A DNA stretch of 64,000 bases from Halegenticoccus soli. Lineage in GTDB: Archaea > Halobacteriota > Halobacteria > Halobacteriales > Haloferacaceae. Location of the stretch: the NCBI RefSeq assembly GCF_002844195.1, contig NZ_PEND01000004.1, forward strand, positions 485,610 to 549,609, read 5' to 3'. Position 1 is the first letter of the stretch. The number at the start of each line of letters is the position of its first letter. The translations under genes and the position numbers were made by a program. Under the pieces are notes generated by a model that ran no database searches, was not told where the DNA came from, and saw only the letters and a list, made by a program, of their open reading frames with translations. This document shows positions 34,346-42,992 of the stretch, piece by piece.

Positions 34346-35818
34346 ATGGACGGAGGCAATCTTCGGCGGGGCCGATCGGAGCGCGGTTCCGCGGCGGATC
34401 GGCGCGTCTCCCGCCGGGAGTTCGTGAAGGCGGCGGGAGCGACCGGCGCGGCCGTCGGGGTAGCGGGGTGCACCGCACTCGGCAGCGGGACGGACGCGAA
34501 CACGGTCCAGTGGCTCGCCGATTCGAACGTGACGGGGGCGGCGAGCGACGTGAGAGAGGGACTGTACGAGGCCGGTCTCTCGCGGGACGTCTCTCTCGAA
34601 ATCCTCGCCGGGCCGAGCAGCACGGACGCCCGCCAGCAGCAGATTCAGCGGTGGCTCGACGCGGGCCTCTCGAACCCCGACCTCATCATGACCGACAGCG
34701 GCTGGACGATCCCCTTCATCGTCCGCCAGCAGCTCGTCAACTTCACCGGGAACCCGGCGGTCCCCGACCGCCTCGTCGAACGCATCGAGAACCAGTACTT
34801 CGAGTCGATCGTCCAGACCGCCAAACACCCGCAGACGGGCGATCTCTACGGGATGCCGCTGTTCCTCGACGTCCCGACGATGCTGTATCGGCGGGACCTG
34901 ATCGAGGAGGCCGGCTACAGTCCGAAACGGGAAAACTGGGCGTCGGAGTCGATCCGCTGGAAGCGATTCGCCCGCGCGGTGCGGGACGCGCTGGACCGCA
35001 ATCGGGACCTCCAGTACGGGTTCACGTTCCAGGCCGCCGCCTACGAGGGGCTTTCGTGCTGTGACTTCAACGAGTTCATGTCCTCGTTCGGCGGCGCGTA
35101 CTTCGGCGGTCGAGACACCCTCTTCGGGCCGGTCGGCGAACGGCCGGTGACGGTGAACACGCAGCCGGTGATCGACTCGATCCGCATGATCCGGACGTTC
35201 ATCGGCGGGCCGGACGATCCGCACGCGCTCGACGGCTACGCCGGCCCGATCTCGCCGCGGGCGGTGCTCTCGTGGATCGAGGACTCCTCGCTCGCACCCT
35301 TCACCAACGGGAACGCGGTCGCACACCGGAACTGGCCGTACGCGATCCCGATCAGCAGGGAGGCGCTCGGGAACAAGCTCGGGGTGATGCCCATTCCGTA
35401 CGCCGTCACCGAACGGCAGTCCCGGTACCGGAACATCGGCGGGCCGGTGGCGTCGCTCGGCGGCTGGCACGTGACGATAAACCCGCACACCGAGAAGCTG
35501 GACCGGGCGGTCGAGGTCCTCCGGGCGATGGCGACGCGGAGCTTCAGGCTCACCCTCCTGAACGTGATCGGGTGGCTCCCGCCGGAGCCGAAGCTCCTCG
35601 ACTCGCGGGCGTCGAGGGAGCTCCTCGGCGACGCCGTCGAACCGCTTCGGGTCGCCGGCGAGAACGCGATCCCGCGGCCCGTGACGGTCGTCTGGCCGCA
35701 GGAGTCGACGAAGATCGCACAGATCGTGAACGACACCTACGGCGGCGGCATCGCGCCGGCGGAGGCGATGCGGACGCTGCAGTCGCAGCTCGTCGAAATC
35801 GAGAACTACAACGGGTAA
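34346..35818 (+). CDS. sugar-type ABC transporter substrate-binding lipoprotein (second system)
   Basis: A 490-residue family 1 solute-binding lipoprotein. The Tat motif is SRREFVKAAG (22-31) and the lipobox is VAGC with C42. Mature-protein features include NPDLIMTDSGWTIPFI in lobe 1 and LYGMPLFLDVPTMLYRRDLI, with the common LYYR-like motif at MLYRRDLIEEAGY. It should bind a sugar or related solute outside the cell. GTG at 34343 immediately precedes the ATG; the ATG is preferred. The two permease genes follow with gaps of 2 and 0 bp. No ATPase gene is linked. Confidence 0.9.
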   Translation: MDGGNLRRGRSERGSAADRRVSRREFVKAAGATGAAVGVAGCTALGSGTDANTVQWLADSNVTGAASDVREGLYEAGLSRDVSLEILAGPSSTDARQQQIQRWLDAGLSNPDLIMTDSGWTIPFIVRQQLVNFTGNPAVPDRLVERIENQYFESIVQTAKHPQTGDLYGMPLFLDVPTMLYRRDLIEEAGYSPKRENWASESIRWKRFARAVRDALDRNRDLQYGFTFQAAAYEGLSCCDFNEFMSSFGGAYFGGRDTLFGPVGERPVTVNTQPVIDSIRMIRTFIGGPDDPHALDGYAGPISPRAVLSWIEDSSLAPFTNGNAVAHRNWPYAIPISREALGNKLGVMPIPYAVTERQSRYRNIGGPVASLGGWHVTINPHTEKLDRAVEVLRAMATRSFRLTLLNVIGWLPPEPKLLDSRASRELLGDAVEPLRVAGENAIPRPVTVVWPQESTKIAQIVNDTYGGGIAPAEAMRTLQSQLVEIENYNG

Positions 35819-35820
35819 CG

Positions 35821-36804
35821 ATGTCATCAGAACAACAGACGGAATCGGATGTACAGCGGCGATCGGGGGCGTACGCCGGCGCGATCCGGTGGGCGGAGAA
35901 CCTGAACGACACGCAGTTCGCCTACCTGCTGTTGCTCCCGTCGTTCCTCCTGCTTTTCGTGATCGCGATCGCGCCGCTCGTCATGACGTTCGACCTCTCG
36001 CTCCACAGCGACAGCCTCCGCGGCGCACAGCAGGTGGGGCGGTTCGTCGGGCTCGACAACTACGCCGCGCTCCTGACCGGCCGGCTCGACACCGTCGCGC
36101 TGCCGAACCCCTTCGTCGATCCGAGCGCCCCGTTCCAGAGCGCGCTGTTCGTGACGGCGATCTTCACGGTGGTGAGCATCCTGCTGGAGACGGTGATCGG
36201 GTTCGGGCAGGCGCTCGTGCTGGACCAGGACTTCCGCGGTCGACGGTGGGTCCGCGTCGCCATCATCCTCCCGTGGGCGGTTCCCATCGTCATCCAGGGG
36301 ATGATCTTCTACCTCATCTTCACGCCCGGCATCGGCTTCGGCGTCGGCGTCGCCCAGGCGATCGGCTTCTCCGGGACGCCGCTCACCAACCCGGCGGAGG
36401 CGATCTGGCTCATCATCCTGGCGGACGTCTGGAAGACGTCGGCGTTCATGGCGCTTCTCATCCTCGCGGGGCTCCAGAGCATCGATCGGTCGCTGTACGA
36501 CGTGGCGAAGGTGGCGGGCGCCTCGAAGTGGCAGCAGTTCAGGCTGGTGACCCTCCCCCTGGTGCTGCCGACGCTGCTCGTCGCGATGCTGTTTCGGACC
36601 CTCGACGCCGCGCGGATCTACGGGCTCGCCGAGACGATGGCCGGCTGCACGACGGTGCCGACGCTGTCGTGTCTCGTCGTCACGACGTTCAGCGTGCGCC
36701 GCTACGCGACCGCGGCGGCGGTCGCGTTCGTCACGGCGGCGATCATCGGTCTGATCGCGTCGATCTACATCGTTCGCTTCTACCGGAGCGAGGGGGGGAT
36801 CTGA
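35821..36804 (+). CDS. ABC sugar permease, MalF/UgpA type (second system)
   Basis: A 327-residue CUT1 permease with six TM helices after a roughly 35-residue polar N-terminus. The EAA loop is AKVAGASKWQQFRLVTLPLV (about 224-243). The periplasmic-side loop between TM1 and TM2 is long and carries DPSAPFQS. It begins 2 bp after the binding-protein stop with the junction TAACGATG, the same junction used before the ATPase gene of the first ABC operon. Confidence 0.93.
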   Translation: MSSEQQTESDVQRRSGAYAGAIRWAENLNDTQFAYLLLLPSFLLLFVIAIAPLVMTFDLSLHSDSLRGAQQVGRFVGLDNYAALLTGRLDTVALPNPFVDPSAPFQSALFVTAIFTVVSILLETVIGFGQALVLDQDFRGRRWVRVAIILPWAVPIVIQGMIFYLIFTPGIGFGVGVAQAIGFSGTPLTNPAEAIWLIILADVWKTSAFMALLILAGLQSIDRSLYDVAKVAGASKWQQFRLVTLPLVLPTLLVAMLFRTLDAARIYGLAETMAGCTTVPTLSCLVVTTFSVRRYATAAAVAFVTAAIIGLIASIYIVRFYRSEGGI

Positions 36805-37773
36805 ATGTCGTCGACGACGGGGGACTCCGAAACGTCGTCGGAGCCCGCGGAACGGGGCGGAGGGCGGGACGCCGACGACGCCGGCCCGTACACCCGGTGG
36901 GTCCGGCGGTCGATCGACGATCCGCGGCGGACGTACCGGGCGATGTTCTACGTCGTGACGATCTTCTTTCTCGTCACGACGCTGTTCCCGTTCTACTGGC
37001 TGCTGGTGGTCGCGCTGACGCCGGAGGACGCCCTGTCGAACATCGGGCTGACGCCCAACGGGTTCAACCCGGGTTCGTTCGTCGAGGTGTTCCAGGTGCT
37101 CCCGTTCCACGTGTACATGTTCAACAGCTTCGTCATCGCGCTCTCGACGACCGTCGTCGTGCTGGTCCTGGCCAGCTTCGCGGGGTACGTCTTCGGGCGG
37201 ATCGACTTCCCGGGCCGAGCGCCGCTCATGCTGCTCCTCCTCGCCATCTCGTTTTTCCCGCCGGCGGGCTTCATCATCCCGCTGTTCCAGCTGTTCACCG
37301 GGAACGTCGAGGTGCTCGGCGTGAGCAGCCCGATGCTGTTCAACACGCCCTTCGCGATCATGCTCCCGGCGGGGGCGCTGTACATGCCGCTGTCGATCTT
37401 CATCCTCACGACGTTCTACGGGCAGATCCCCGACGGATTAGAGGACGCCGCCCGCGTCGAGGGCGCGACGCGGTTCGGCGCGCTGTTCCGCGTGATCGTC
37501 CCGCTGTCGGCGCCGGGCGTCGCGACCGCCGGCGTCCTCACGTTCATCTACGTGTACAACGAGTTCTTCTTCTCGTTCCTCATGACGAACGGGGAAGCCG
37601 AGAACTGGGCGCCGCTCGTCTGGGGCATCCTCGGGTACCAGACCCAGTACACGGCGCTGTACAACCTGATGGCCGCCTCGAGCATCATCGGCCTGCTGCC
37701 GGTCGCGATCCTCGTGGTGCTGGCCCAGGAGAAGATCATAAGCGGCCTCACGAGCGGCGCGCTCAAGGAGTGA
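36805..37773 (+). CDS. ABC sugar permease, MalG/UgpE type (second system)
   Basis: A 322-residue permease with six TM helices after a disordered polar N-terminus (about 1-45, rich in Ser, Glu, Gly, Asp). The EAA loop is DAARVEGATRFGALFRVIVP (about 212-231). It begins directly after the preceding stop, with no gap. The operon ends here without an ATP-binding gene; the next gene is convergent after 18 bp. A shared ATPase, for example that at 27647-28777, would be needed. Confidence 0.93.
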   Translation: MSSTTGDSETSSEPAERGGGRDADDAGPYTRWVRRSIDDPRRTYRAMFYVVTIFFLVTTLFPFYWLLVVALTPEDALSNIGLTPNGFNPGSFVEVFQVLPFHVYMFNSFVIALSTTVVVLVLASFAGYVFGRIDFPGRAPLMLLLLAISFFPPAGFIIPLFQLFTGNVEVLGVSSPMLFNTPFAIMLPAGALYMPLSIFILTTFYGQIPDGLEDAARVEGATRFGALFRVIVPLSAPGVATAGVLTFIYVYNEFFFSFLMTNGEAENWAPLVWGILGYQTQYTALYNLMAASSIIGLLPVAILVVLAQEKIISGLTSGALKE

Positions 37774-37791
37774 GCGCCCGCGCGGCGGCCG

Positions 37792-38004
37792 TCACTCGTC
37801 CGAGACGACCCCCGCACAGCGCTTCGCGCGGGTCCACCCACCGAGCCGCTGTTGGATCGTCGCGGCCGACGGCCGCAGGTCGAGCGCCTCGTACTCGAGG
37901 ATGGTCGGCGGGCGCCCCAGGCGCGCCGTCGCCGCTCGCAGCGCTTCGATGCAGTCCTCCCGCGTGAACTCGATCGGCCTCCCTCGCCGGTTTCTGATGC
38001 ACAT
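37792..38004 (-). CDS. single homing-endonuclease-associated repeat (HEAR-like) protein
   Basis: A 70-residue protein that consists of little more than one repeat of the type found in arrays beside HNH homing endonucleases: TREDCIEALRAATARLGRPP, then TILEYEALDLRPSAATIQQR and LGGWTRAKRCAG. The repeat forms a small helical, probably DNA-binding unit. No nuclease domain or further copies are present next to it. It may be a free-standing DNA-binding protein or the relic of a larger gene. The ATG at 38004 follows a GAGGGGCGAG stretch that could serve as a ribosome site. Confidence 0.75.
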   Translation of the reverse strand: MCIRNRRGRPIEFTREDCIEALRAATARLGRPPTILEYEALDLRPSAATIQQRLGGWTRAKRCAGVVSDE

Positions 38005-38118
38005 GTCTCTCGCCCCTCCGCCGGCTGCTCGGGTCTGCCGCGCTCCCGGATAACAGTTGGGTTTTCGACCGGACCGCGCCGCCGGGCGCGGTTTCGAACT
38101 CGGGTTTCAGGCCGACGG

Positions 38119-39450
38119 CTACGCGTCGAACGGGTTGACCAGTTCGACGGTCTGCGAGCGACCGGGGCCGACGCCGACGGCGTAGACCGGCGCGCCGACC
38201 TCCTGGCTCAGGTAGTCCAGGTACTCGCGCGCCGGCTCCGGGACGGCGTCGTAGCCCTCGGCGGCCACCTCGCCCCAGTCGACCTCGGGCCACGGTTCGA
38301 ACTCCTTCAGCACCGGCTCGCACTCGGCCCAGCGCTCGGTGGTCGCGGGCACGGTCAGCCGCTCCTCGCCGTCGAGTTCGTAGGCGCGGCCGACCTTCAC
38401 CTCGTCCAGTCCGGCGAGCACGTCGAGGTGGTTGATGGCGATGCCGGTGAAGCCGCTGACGCGGGCGGCGTGTCTGAGCATCGGCATGTCGAGCCACCCG
38501 ATGCGACGCGGCCGCCCGGTGACGGTGCCGAACTCGCCGCCCTTCTCGCGGATGTAGTCGGCGAGCCCCTCGTCGCGCTCGTCGCCGTCCAACTCGGTCG
38601 GGAGCGGCCCCTCGCCGACCCGCGAGAGGTACGCCTTCACGATGCCGACGACCTCGCCGCGGCCGACGACCGTCGGGCCGACGCCGCTGCCGGTCGCCGC
38701 GCCGCCCGCCGTCGGGTTCGAGGAGGTGACGTACGGGTAGTTGCCGTGGTCGATGTCGATGAGCGTGCCCTGCGCGCCCTCGAACATGAGGTCGTCCCCC
38801 GCCTCTCGCCGGCGGTGGAGGAAGTCGCCGCAGCCGACGATCATGTCCTCCTCGGCGAGCCGGCGGCCGTACTCGGCGTACTCCTCGTGGAGGGCGTCGA
38901 CGTCGCACTCCTCGCCGGCCTCCAGCCCGTACACCTCCTCGATGAGCGCCCGCTTCTGCGGGACGACGTACTCCAGCCGGTCGCGGAGCACCTCCGGGTC
39001 GAGGAGGTCGCCGACGCGGACGCCGCGGCGGCCGACCTTGTCCTCGTACGTCGGGCCGATGCCCCGGCCGGTCGTGCCCACCTTCACGCCCGAATCGGCC
39101 TTCGCGTCCTCTTCGATCCCGTCGAGCGCGCGGTGGTAGGGGAGGATGACGTGCGCGCGCTTTGCGACGCGCACGTCGGGGTCGAGCCCCCGCTCGCGGA
39201 GCGCGTCGATCTCGTCGAACAGCGTCCGCGGGTTGACGACGCAGCCGTTGCCGAGCACGCCGACCTTCCCCCGGACGGCCCCGCTCGGCACCAGAGACAG
39301 CTTGTACTCCTCGTCGCCCTCGACGACGGTGTGACCTGCGTTGTCGCCGCCCTGATACCGGACGACGACGTCGGCGTCGCCGCCCCAGAGGTCGACGAGC
39401 GCGCCCTTGCCCTCGTCGCCGAGCTGCGAGCCGACGATGGTGACAGTCAT
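38119..39450 (-). CDS. purA: adenylosuccinate synthase
   Basis: Joins IMP and aspartate using GTP, the first committed step from IMP to AMP. The 443 residues start MTVTIVGSQLGDEGKGALVD, with the invariant GDEGKG loop (11-16). NAGHTVV, the GRGIGPTYEDK motif and the GFTGIAINHLDVL region follow, all typical of PurA. The start at 39450 lies 21-30 nt from a TATA element; a longer frame upstream would pass through the promoter. It is divergent from the winged-helix gene at 39683. Confidence 0.97.
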   Translation of the reverse strand: MTVTIVGSQLGDEGKGALVDLWGGDADVVVRYQGGDNAGHTVVEGDEEYKLSLVPSGAVRGKVGVLGNGCVVNPRTLFDEIDALRERGLDPDVRVAKRAHVILPYHRALDGIEEDAKADSGVKVGTTGRGIGPTYEDKVGRRGVRVGDLLDPEVLRDRLEYVVPQKRALIEEVYGLEAGEECDVDALHEEYAEYGRRLAEEDMIVGCGDFLHRRREAGDDLMFEGAQGTLIDIDHGNYPYVTSSNPTAGGAATGSGVGPTVVGRGEVVGIVKAYLSRVGEGPLPTELDGDERDEGLADYIREKGGEFGTVTGRPRRIGWLDMPMLRHAARVSGFTGIAINHLDVLAGLDEVKVGRAYELDGEERLTVPATTERWAECEPVLKEFEPWPEVDWGEVAAEGYDAVPEPAREYLDYLSQEVGAPVYAVGVGPGRSQTVELVNPFDA

Positions 39451-39470
39451 ACTCGGCGATTCAGTCCGCC

Positions 39471-39480
39471 CCGCTAAACC
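39471..39480 (-). promoter_or_regulatory. TATA element of purA
   Basis: GGTTTAGCGG on the minus strand, 21-30 nt upstream of the purA ATG at 39450. Confidence 0.6.
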
Positions 39481-39648
39481 GATTACGGTCCGAAGACGCG
39501 ACCTGTGCACGAACGCGGACACCTCGTGCCGCCTCCGTCGAGAGTTAGGCAGTCCCGTGTATCCCTTTTAGGCGCAAACCAGAACTGTTAACTACTCGCA
39601 CGAAGAAGATCTAACACTCGCCTCCCGGTTTCGCCGGTCGACAGCAAC

Positions 39649-39656
39649 TTTTAAAA
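39649..39656 (+). promoter_or_regulatory. strong TATA box of the winged-helix gene
   Basis: TTTTAAAA lies 27-34 nt upstream of the ATG at 39683. It is one of the best TATA matches in the window and implies strong leaderless expression. Confidence 0.7.
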
Positions 39657-39682
39657 GCCTAAAAGACAAGTTAACAAATGGC

Positions 39683-39988
39683 ATGATAGATCGACTTGAG
39701 AAGGAAGTGGACATGCTCGAACGACATTTGCAGGTGCTGAAGATGGTCATCGACAGCGAGCCGATCGGCATCGTGAAGATGTCCAACGAGACCGGCTACC
39801 CCCACCACAAGGTCCGGTACTCGCTTCGCGTCCTCGAAGAGGAGAACCTGATCGAGCCGTCCAGCCAGGGTGCGATCACGACCGAGCGAACGTCGGAGTT
39901 CGTCGACGAGCTCGACAGCAAGCTCGACGAGATCGTCGAGAAGCTCCGGTCGATGCGCATCGAAGACGCCGCCGAGATCGAACGGTAG
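39683..39988 (+). CDS. winged-helix regulator with C-terminal coiled coil
   Basis: A 101-residue predicted DNA-binding protein. A short N-terminal amphipathic helix (MIDRLEKEVDMLERHLQVLK) precedes the helix-turn-helix (GIVKMSNETGYPHHKVRYSL, then RVLEEENLI) and a wing (GAITTERTSEF). The C-terminus (about 73-100, DELDSKLDEIVEKLRSMR) is a likely coiled coil for dimerisation. The strong TATA box and AT-rich upstream region suggest high expression, as for a global or housekeeping regulator. No ligand domain. The target is unknown. Confidence 0.85.
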   Translation: MIDRLEKEVDMLERHLQVLKMVIDSEPIGIVKMSNETGYPHHKVRYSLRVLEEENLIEPSSQGAITTERTSEFVDELDSKLDEIVEKLRSMRIEDAAEIER

Positions 39989-40062
39989 GCTCGTCGAATC
40001 GCCCGCGCGGCGATTCCGGACGCGGAGAGGGAGAGGGAGCGTGGTACGCGGAGCGGTGCGGC

Positions 40063-41997
40063 TCAGAGCTCCGGGACGGTCACGTGGAAGTCCCCGCTCC
40101 GCGCCTCGACCAGACAGAGGTGGAATCCCCGTTTTCGCGAGAGCCTCACGAAGCTCTTGCGCCGCCCGCGGCTGAGCAGGCCGCCGCCCGTCGCGTCGGC
40201 CGCGGCCTCCAGCGCCTCGGGTTCGAAGAAGCTCGCGGTGACGAAGCACGCGCCGCCGAGCGACTTCGCGGACTCGCCGACCGCGCTGGCCCGCTCTATG
40301 AGCCCCGTCATCATCCCTTCCGTCGCGGGTTCCCGCGAGCCGTTGACGTTCGCCACCAGGAGCGGGTTCCCCATCCGGTCCCGGAGCACGACGTCGAAGG
40401 CCACCCGCTCGCGGCGCTCCTCGCCGTCCTCCCTGGACTCGATCGCCACGTCCCCGCGGAGTTCGGCGCGGTCGATCCGCGGGATCGCGTCGAACAGGTC
40501 CTCCAGGGCCACCTCGCTGTTCGTCTCCGCGATCTCGTACAGGAGGTCGCGGACGACCCACCGGACGAAGCGGTACTCGACCGTCCCCCGGAGGAACTCC
40601 TCGAACGACCGGCCGTCGACGCGGAGCCCCTCGTCGTCGAAGCTCGTGTGGTGCTCGACGCGCAGGTTCCCGTTCACCTCCTCGCGGGTCGCCTCGCCGG
40701 CGTGGGCCTTCTCCAGCGTCCCGCCGCCTTTCGTCCCGTAGCGGACGAAGAGGTTCGTCCCCTCCAGCGCCGCCTCCGGGTCCATCGTCCGCTCCGCCGT
40801 CGGCGCGCCGTCGCCACCGGCGAGCGCCTCCTCCAGCCGTTCCACCTCGGCTTCGAGCTCCCGGACGCGGGCGCGGAGGCGCTCGGCCTCCTCGCGCTGC
40901 CGGTCGCGCTCCGCCGCGAGCCGTTCTGCGCCCGATTCCGCGCCGTCGCGCTCTCCCGCCGCAGTCTCTCGGCGCCCCTCGGCGCTCTCGGCGCGGTCGG
41001 CCTCCGCCGGGCCGTCCGCGTCCCCGGCCGGCGCCGATCGCCGCGGATCGAGCGCGGGGATCGACTTGGCGTTCCGCCACTCCGCCTCCTCGGAGAAGAC
41101 GTCGTTCGACCGGGACGCCGGCGCGGACGCCCCCCCGGTGGCATCGAGCGCGCCGGCTTCCGACGCACTCGACTCCGGCGCGGCGGCGTCCGGACCGTCC
41201 GAGGCGGGTTCCGCTTCCGGGGGCGTCGTCGGCTCTCGCTCCGTCGACGCACCCCGCGACGCGTCCCGCGTCGGCTCGGAGTCGTCCGGCTGCGCCGCCC
41301 CGTCTCCCGAGCCGGTTTCCGTCGGGACCGGCCCCCCGGTCGCCGAACCGTCTTCCGCCCCGGCGTCGTCCCCGTCGGACTTCGTCTCCGGTTCGGTCGG
41401 CCCGTCGGACGCCGCTCCGGCTGTCGATCCTTCGGACGCCGCTTCGGCGGTCGAGCGCGGCTCGGGAATCTCGACGATGTCGAGGTCCACCTCCGTGACC
41501 TCGTAGATGCCGACCTCGTCGGCCGCGCGCTCGAACGCCTCGTCGCCGGTCACGAGCGTTCCGCCGGAGCCGACGAACGCGACGCTCATCGACTTGCCGC
41601 CGTAGTAGACCACGTAGTAGTCGCCGGACAGCACGTTCTCGGACAGCTCGACATAGCCGGTGAAGTTGCCCGCCGAGAGCGTCGCGTCGGCCTCCGCGAG
41701 CGGCGTGTCGTTCGTGTAGTACCTCGCCCTCGGTTCCCCTCCCCGAAGCCGCATCGCGTACAGGAGCGGCAGGGACGGATCGGGCGCCGCGTAGGCAGTC
41801 CCGTCGGCGTCCTCGAACGCCTCGACGGAGCCGTCGAACACGCCGAGGAAGTGGCCGTTGAGCGCGAACGCCCACGCCGATCCCCCGCTGACCGCGCCGG
41901 TGAATCCCCGGTCGGCCAGATCGCGCAGCCCGGCGTAGCCGCCGGAAAACGGCCGCGAGTCCCACCCCGTAACCGCCTCGACTATCTCGCCCTTCAT
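40063..41997 (-). CDS. large haloarchaeal two-domain protein with disordered acidic centre
   Basis: A 644-residue protein. Residues 1-180 form an N-terminal globular domain (AFALNGHFLGVFDGSVEAF; LSGDYYVVYYGGKSMSVAFV, cited as VVYYGGKSMSVAFV). Residues of about 183-345 are a low-complexity acidic region rich in Ser, Glu, Ala, Gly and Pro. A coiled coil follows (about 350-395, ERDRQREEAERLRARVRELE). The C-terminal domain (about 410-644) includes EEFLRGTVEYRFVRWVVRDL and a restriction-endonuclease-like strand pattern (AFDVVLRDRMGNPLLVANVN). No known catalytic motif is clear to me. It is haloarchaea-restricted, divergent from the CDP-alcohol transferase gene, and its function is unknown. Confidence 0.75.
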   Translation of the reverse strand: MKGEIVEAVTGWDSRPFSGGYAGLRDLADRGFTGAVSGGSAWAFALNGHFLGVFDGSVEAFEDADGTAYAAPDPSLPLLYAMRLRGGEPRARYYTNDTPLAEADATLSAGNFTGYVELSENVLSGDYYVVYYGGKSMSVAFVGSGGTLVTGDEAFERAADEVGIYEVTEVDLDIVEIPEPRSTAEAASEGSTAGAASDGPTEPETKSDGDDAGAEDGSATGGPVPTETGSGDGAAQPDDSEPTRDASRGASTEREPTTPPEAEPASDGPDAAAPESSASEAGALDATGGASAPASRSNDVFSEEAEWRNAKSIPALDPRRSAPAGDADGPAEADRAESAEGRRETAAGERDGAESGAERLAAERDRQREEAERLRARVRELEAEVERLEEALAGGDGAPTAERTMDPEAALEGTNLFVRYGTKGGGTLEKAHAGEATREEVNGNLRVEHHTSFDDEGLRVDGRSFEEFLRGTVEYRFVRWVVRDLLYEIAETNSEVALEDLFDAIPRIDRAELRGDVAIESREDGEERRERVAFDVVLRDRMGNPLLVANVNGSREPATEGMMTGLIERASAVGESAKSLGGACFVTASFFEPEALEAAADATGGGLLSRGRRKSFVRLSRKRGFHLCLVEARSGDFHVTVPEL

Positions 41998-42125
41998 TCG
42001 CTCGTATGTCCCGCCAAGCCGAACAAATACTTTCCGGAGGTCCGACCGGGGCGGGTCCGGAAGCGCCGGCCGGCGCTCCGAAACGCGCCGGTCGGCTCCA
42101 GCCTGCTCGTACTGTCGCGCGAATA

Positions 42126-42135
42126 GAATTATGGG
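42126..42135 (+). promoter_or_regulatory. TATA element of the CDP-alcohol phosphatidyltransferase gene
   Basis: GAATTATGGG lies 22-31 nt upstream of the GTG start at 42157 and supports that start. Confidence 0.5.
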
Positions 42136-42156
42136 TGCCCGGACCGATTTGCGACC

Positions 42157-42975
42157 GTGAACGGTACCGATCGGCCCCCCGGCGGGAGCGCGCTCGCCAG
42201 CCTCCGTCGCCGAGCGGCGGCCGCCGCGGTCGCCGCTGTCTGCTCGACGCTCGGCGTCGCGGTCCTGGTCAGATCCGTCTCGGGGACGGGGGCGGCGATC
42301 CGGTGGTCCGCGACCGCGGGCGTCGTGCTCCTCCCCGTGTTCTGGCTGCTCGTCTCGCGTCTGGACGCCAACCGTCGCCCCGACGGCGCGAGGCTCCTCC
42401 CGCGGTTCGGCGTCGGCAACGCCCTGACGCTCGTCAGGGGGGTGTTACTCGCCTGGGTCGCCGGGTTCCTCCTCCTCGCCTGGCGCGGCGGCCCCCTCGC
42501 CTGGTGGCCCGCGGCCGCGTACGGGACCGCCGCCGGGCTCGACTACGTGGACGGGATCCTCGCCCGACGGTTCGGCCGCGAAACCGTCCTCGGCGCGCGA
42601 CTCGACACGTCGTTCGACGCGCTCGGCCTGCTCGTCGCGCCCCTCGTCGGCGTCGCCGCCGGCGCGCTCCCGGCGTGGTACCTCTCCGCGAGCGCGGCCC
42701 GCTACGCGTTCGTCGCCGGGATCCGCCTCCGGGAGCGGCGGGGGCTGCCGGTGTACGAACTTCCGCCGCGGCGGAGCAGGCGCTTTCTCGCCGGCCTGCA
42801 GATGGCGTTCGTCGCCGCCGCGCTCTCGCCCGCGCTCCGGGGCGCGGCGGTGACCGCCGGCGCGGCGCTCTTCGGCGGCGCGTTCCTGCTCGGGTTCGCG
42901 CGGGACTGGCTCGCGGTGACCGGGCGACTCGGTTCGTCGGGGCGCTCGGAGCGCGACGAGCAGCCCGCCGACTGA
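42157..42975 (+). CDS. CDP-alcohol phosphatidyltransferase family protein
   Basis: A 272-residue integral membrane enzyme that should transfer a phosphoalcohol from a CDP-linked lipid or polyol in membrane lipid synthesis. The family signature D-x2-DG-x2-AR-x8-G-x3-D-x3-D is intact: D129, D132, G133, A136-R137, G146, D150 and D154 (DYVDGILARRFG and GARLDTSFD). About six to eight TM segments surround it. The GTG start at 42157 is supported by the TATA position. The substrate alcohol (glycerol phosphate, serine, inositol phosphate) cannot be told. It is convergent with the methyltransferase gene at 17 bp. Confidence 0.9.
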   Translation: MNGTDRPPGGSALASLRRRAAAAAVAAVCSTLGVAVLVRSVSGTGAAIRWSATAGVVLLPVFWLLVSRLDANRRPDGARLLPRFGVGNALTLVRGVLLAWVAGFLLLAWRGGPLAWWPAAAYGTAAGLDYVDGILARRFGRETVLGARLDTSFDALGLLVAPLVGVAAGALPAWYLSASAARYAFVAGIRLRERRGLPVYELPPRRSRRFLAGLQMAFVAAALSPALRGAAVTAGAALFGGAFLLGFARDWLAVTGRLGSSGRSERDEQPAD

Positions 42976-42992
42976 CCGCGCCGCCCTTCGGG

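Noticed and set aside
36060..37409. Minus-strand open frames opposite the second ABC permeases
   Set aside because: Met/Thr/Ser-rich mirror images of TM-helix codons, a common antisense artefact.
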